Part shown: piece after piece, positions 62,023-64,000 of the stretch | Layout: every line of letters begins with the position of its first letter | How positions within the stretch are numbered: the stretch's first letter is position 1 | From: UBA4416 sp040387555 | Lineage (GTDB): Bacteria; Bacteroidota; Bacteroidia; B-17B0; Aurantibacillaceae | Assembly (NCBI GenBank): GCA_040387555.1 | Contig: JAZKDO010000005.1 | Coordinates: 186,001 to 250,000, forward strand | Length of the DNA stretch: 64,000 bases | Reading direction: 5' to 3' | Position numbers and translations under genes: made by a program | Notes under the pieces: model-generated | Databases searched by the model: none | Seen by the model: only the letters and a program-made list of their open reading frames with translations | What the model was told of the DNA's origin: nothing

Positions 62023-64000
62023 ATGACGATAAAGCTATTTATTCTTCCCATCTCAGCGGCCTTATTTTTGGGCGCTTGTAAATCCAACCAATCTGATATT
62101 AATAATGAAGTGGCCATGGAAAAAATCGATTCAACAAAAACTGAGCAAGAAAAACCTTTTGAATATATCAGCGAGCAATTTGCTGATTTGAGAATTCTTC
62201 GGTATGAAATTCCGGGATTTGATCAATTGTCTTTACAACAAAAAGAACTACTATATTATCTTTCTGAGGCAGCTTTGTGTGGACGTGATATTTTTTGGGA
62301 TCAGAATTACAAATACAATTTAACGATTCGTAAAACCATTGATGCAATAATTGAAAATTATAAAGGAGACGTTAATTCTGAAGACTATAAAAAATTTATT
62401 GTCTATGCCAAACGAGTATGGTTTAGCAGAGGCATTCATCATCATTATGGAAGTGAAAAATTCTTTCCGGAGTGTTCTCAGGAATTTTTCAGCCAGTTAA
62501 TTGCTTCTACAGATGTGTCTAAACTACCTGTGAAAACAGGCGAAAGTATTAAGATTTTTTCTGAGCGTATTATGCCATTAATTTATGATCCTAAAATTGC
62601 ACCTAAAAAAGTAAGCTTAGATGCTAAAAAAGATCTCCTTACGAGTTCAGCAGTTAACTTTTATGAGGGTGTTAATCAAAAAGAAGCCATTGCGTTTTAT
62701 GAAAAAATGACTGACAAGACTTCAAAAACACCGATCATGGTAGGCTTGAATAGTAAGCTTATAAAAGAGAACGGAGTGATCGTAGAAAAAGTTTGGAAAG
62801 TTGGTGGGATGTATACACAAGCCATTGAAAAAATTGTTTATTGGTTGGAAAAAGCGATTACTGTGGCTGAAAATGCTGAGCAAAAAGATGCTTTGCAAAA
62901 ATTAGTAGTCTTTTATAAATCGGGATCTTTAAAAGATTTTGATGATTACAATATTGCATGGGTAAAAGATTCTAAAAGTGCGGTGGATGTAGTTAATGGC
63001 TTTATAGAAGTGTATGAAGATCCCTTAGGCAAAAAAGGAACTTTTGAATCCGTAGTTTCTATCAAAGATTTTGAAGCCTCCAAACGTATTGCCACTATCG
63101 GGGATAATGCTCAGTGGTTTGAAGACAATTCAACTTTATTTCCTGAACATAAAAAGAAAAATGTAAAGGGAATTTCTGCCAAAGTAATTAATGCGGTTAT
63201 GGAAAGTGGGGCTTCATCACCATCTACACCAATTGGAATTAATTTACCAAACAATGAATGGATCCGTGAAACTCATGGTTCAAAATCCGTAAACCTTGGA
63301 AACATTGTGGAAGCTTACGATAAAGCAGCTGGTGGAAGTGTAGTAAATGAATTTTATTATACAGATGCTATAAAGAAAAATGTATTGGATTATGCAGGTT
63401 TAGCAGACAAACTGCATACAGATATGCATGAAGTAATTGGCCATGCTAGCGGACAAATTGAACCAGGTATTGGACAACCGCACGAAACTTTGAAAAATTA
63501 TGCCTCTGCATTAGAAGAAGGTAGAGCTGATTTAGTGGCTTTATATTATTTAATGGATAAAAAATTAGTGGAATTAGGAGTTATGCCTTCATTAAATTAC
63601 GGAAAAGCATCTTATGATGAATACATTACCAAGGGATTAATGGTTCAGTTGTCCCGTTTAAAACTTGGTGATGATATCGAAGAAGCACACATGCGTAATC
63701 GTCAAATGGTTGCTGGCTGGGCTTTTGAAAAGGGCAAGAAAGAAAATGTGATTGAGAAAAAAGTGGAGAATGGTAAAACGTATTTTGTGATCAACGATTA
63801 TTTGAAGCTGCGTATTTTGTTTGGAGAATTATTAAAAGAAATTCAACGTATTAAATCGCAAGGAGATTATAAAGCAGGTAAAGACCTGGTTGAAAATTAT
63901 GGAGTTAAAGTTGATCCTGTTATTCATAAGGAAGTGCTTGAGCGTTATAAAAAACTTTCAATGGCACCTTATCAGGGTTTTATTCAGCCTAAATTAATAC
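62023..64000 (+). CDS. Dipeptidyl peptidase III (M49), lipoprotein, 3' end cut by the window
   Basis: The frame runs 659 codons to the right edge without a stop; only a few residues should be missing, as related Bacteroidota enzymes are about 675 long. It starts with a lipoprotein signal peptide and lipobox LGAC (C19). The zinc motif HEVIGH is at H469-H474 (the HExxGH form of M49) and the third ligand is in EEGRADL (E498/E499). M49 enzymes remove dipeptides from the N-terminus of peptides. The lipid anchor suggests the periplasm or outer membrane. The ATG start is preceded by an A-rich leader. Confidence 0.93.
   Translation, partial: MTIKLFILPISAALFLGACKSNQSDINNEVAMEKIDSTKTEQEKPFEYISEQFADLRILRYEIPGFDQLSLQQKELLYYLSEAALCGRDIFWDQNYKYNLTIRKTIDAIIENYKGDVNSEDYKKFIVYAKRVWFSRGIHHHYGSEKFFPECSQEFFSQLIASTDVSKLPVKTGESIKIFSERIMPLIYDPKIAPKKVSLDAKKDLLTSSAVNFYEGVNQKEAIAFYEKMTDKTSKTPIMVGLNSKLIKENGVIVEKVWKVGGMYTQAIEKIVYWLEKAITVAENAEQKDALQKLVVFYKSGSLKDFDDYNIAWVKDSKSAVDVVNGFIEVYEDPLGKKGTFESVVSIKDFEASKRIATIGDNAQWFEDNSTLFPEHKKKNVKGISAKVINAVMESGASSPSTPIGINLPNNEWIRETHGSKSVNLGNIVEAYDKAAGGSVVNEFYYTDAIKKNVLDYAGLADKLHTDMHEVIGHASGQIEPGIGQPHETLKNYASALEEGRADLVALYYLMDKKLVELGVMPSLNYGKASYDEYITKGLMVQLSRLKLGDDIEEAHMRNRQMVAGWAFEKGKKENVIEKKVENGKTYFVINDYLKLRILFGELLKEIQRIKSQGDYKAGKDLVENYGVKVDPVIHKEVLERYKKLSMAPYQGFIQPKLI

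Noticed and set aside
1..64000. CRISPR arrays, rRNA genes, insertion sequences, integrases and phage genes
   Set aside because: No regularly spaced direct repeats, no rRNA-like segment and no transposase or integrase motif was seen in any frame.

Overview
The window is low-GC chromosomal DNA from a member of the Bacteroidota, most likely near the Flavobacteriales/Sphingobacteriales. The signs are: secreted proteins ending in type IX secretion (T9SS) sorting domains of both type A and type B; a PorP/SprF-type T9SS membrane protein; a DUF2723 membrane glycosyltransferase; a DnaE polymerase fused to an N-terminal exonuclease; DUF3467; TAnnTTTG promoter-like boxes; and almost no Shine-Dalgarno sequences. 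Genus and species cannot be read from the sequence.

Region 1 (1-19517) is a surface polysaccharide locus, nearly all on the + strand and tightly packed, with several 4-bp stop/start overlaps. It holds six GT4-type and two GT-A-type glycosyltransferases, a WecF-like (GT56) transferase, a sugar-nucleotide epimerase, a DegT/DnrJ aminotransferase, a WbqC-like protein, a PIG-L deacetylase, two left-handed beta-helix acyltransferases (a third is cut by the window edge), a methyltransferase, UDP-GlcNAc 2-epimerase (WecB) and a Wzy-like polymerase. This suggests a lipid-linked repeat unit with N-acylated amino sugars. The polymerase end is disturbed: a deleted acyltransferase-3 relic converges on a second acyltransferase that has lost its standard start codon. 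One gene (12179-13162) is an unrecognised histidine-rich protein. No flippase or initiating transferase is present, so the locus probably continues to the left.

Region 2 (19518-31650) holds a large T9SS cargo protein, DUF3467, htpG, tRNA-Gln, the DUF2723 protein, a small conserved protein, proC and a T9SS cargo gene. Region 3 (31650-45467) holds a second, convergent cargo paralogue, a glutathione peroxidase, heme O synthase plus three small cytochrome oxidase subunits, two tandem cargo paralogues, a long PurF-type amidotransferase, and a CotH-family type B cargo gene followed directly by its probable PorP/SprF partner.

Region 4 (45468-64000) holds PBP1C, a MerR-type regulator flanked by two copies of a structured repeat in opposite orientation, an M16 peptidase homologue without its zinc motif, a GT4 glycosyltransferase, a secreted cupredoxin, an HddA-like sugar kinase, a bacterial PH-domain protein, a SpoIIE-type phosphatase with a small partner, DnaE, OsmC, an unrecognised secreted protein and a dipeptidyl peptidase III lipoprotein cut by the right edge. 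Many transcription units end in clear hairpin-plus-T terminators. The best candidates for something undescribed are the paired repeat elements around the MerR gene, the CotH/SprF-like cargo pair and the histidine-rich protein of the glycan locus.
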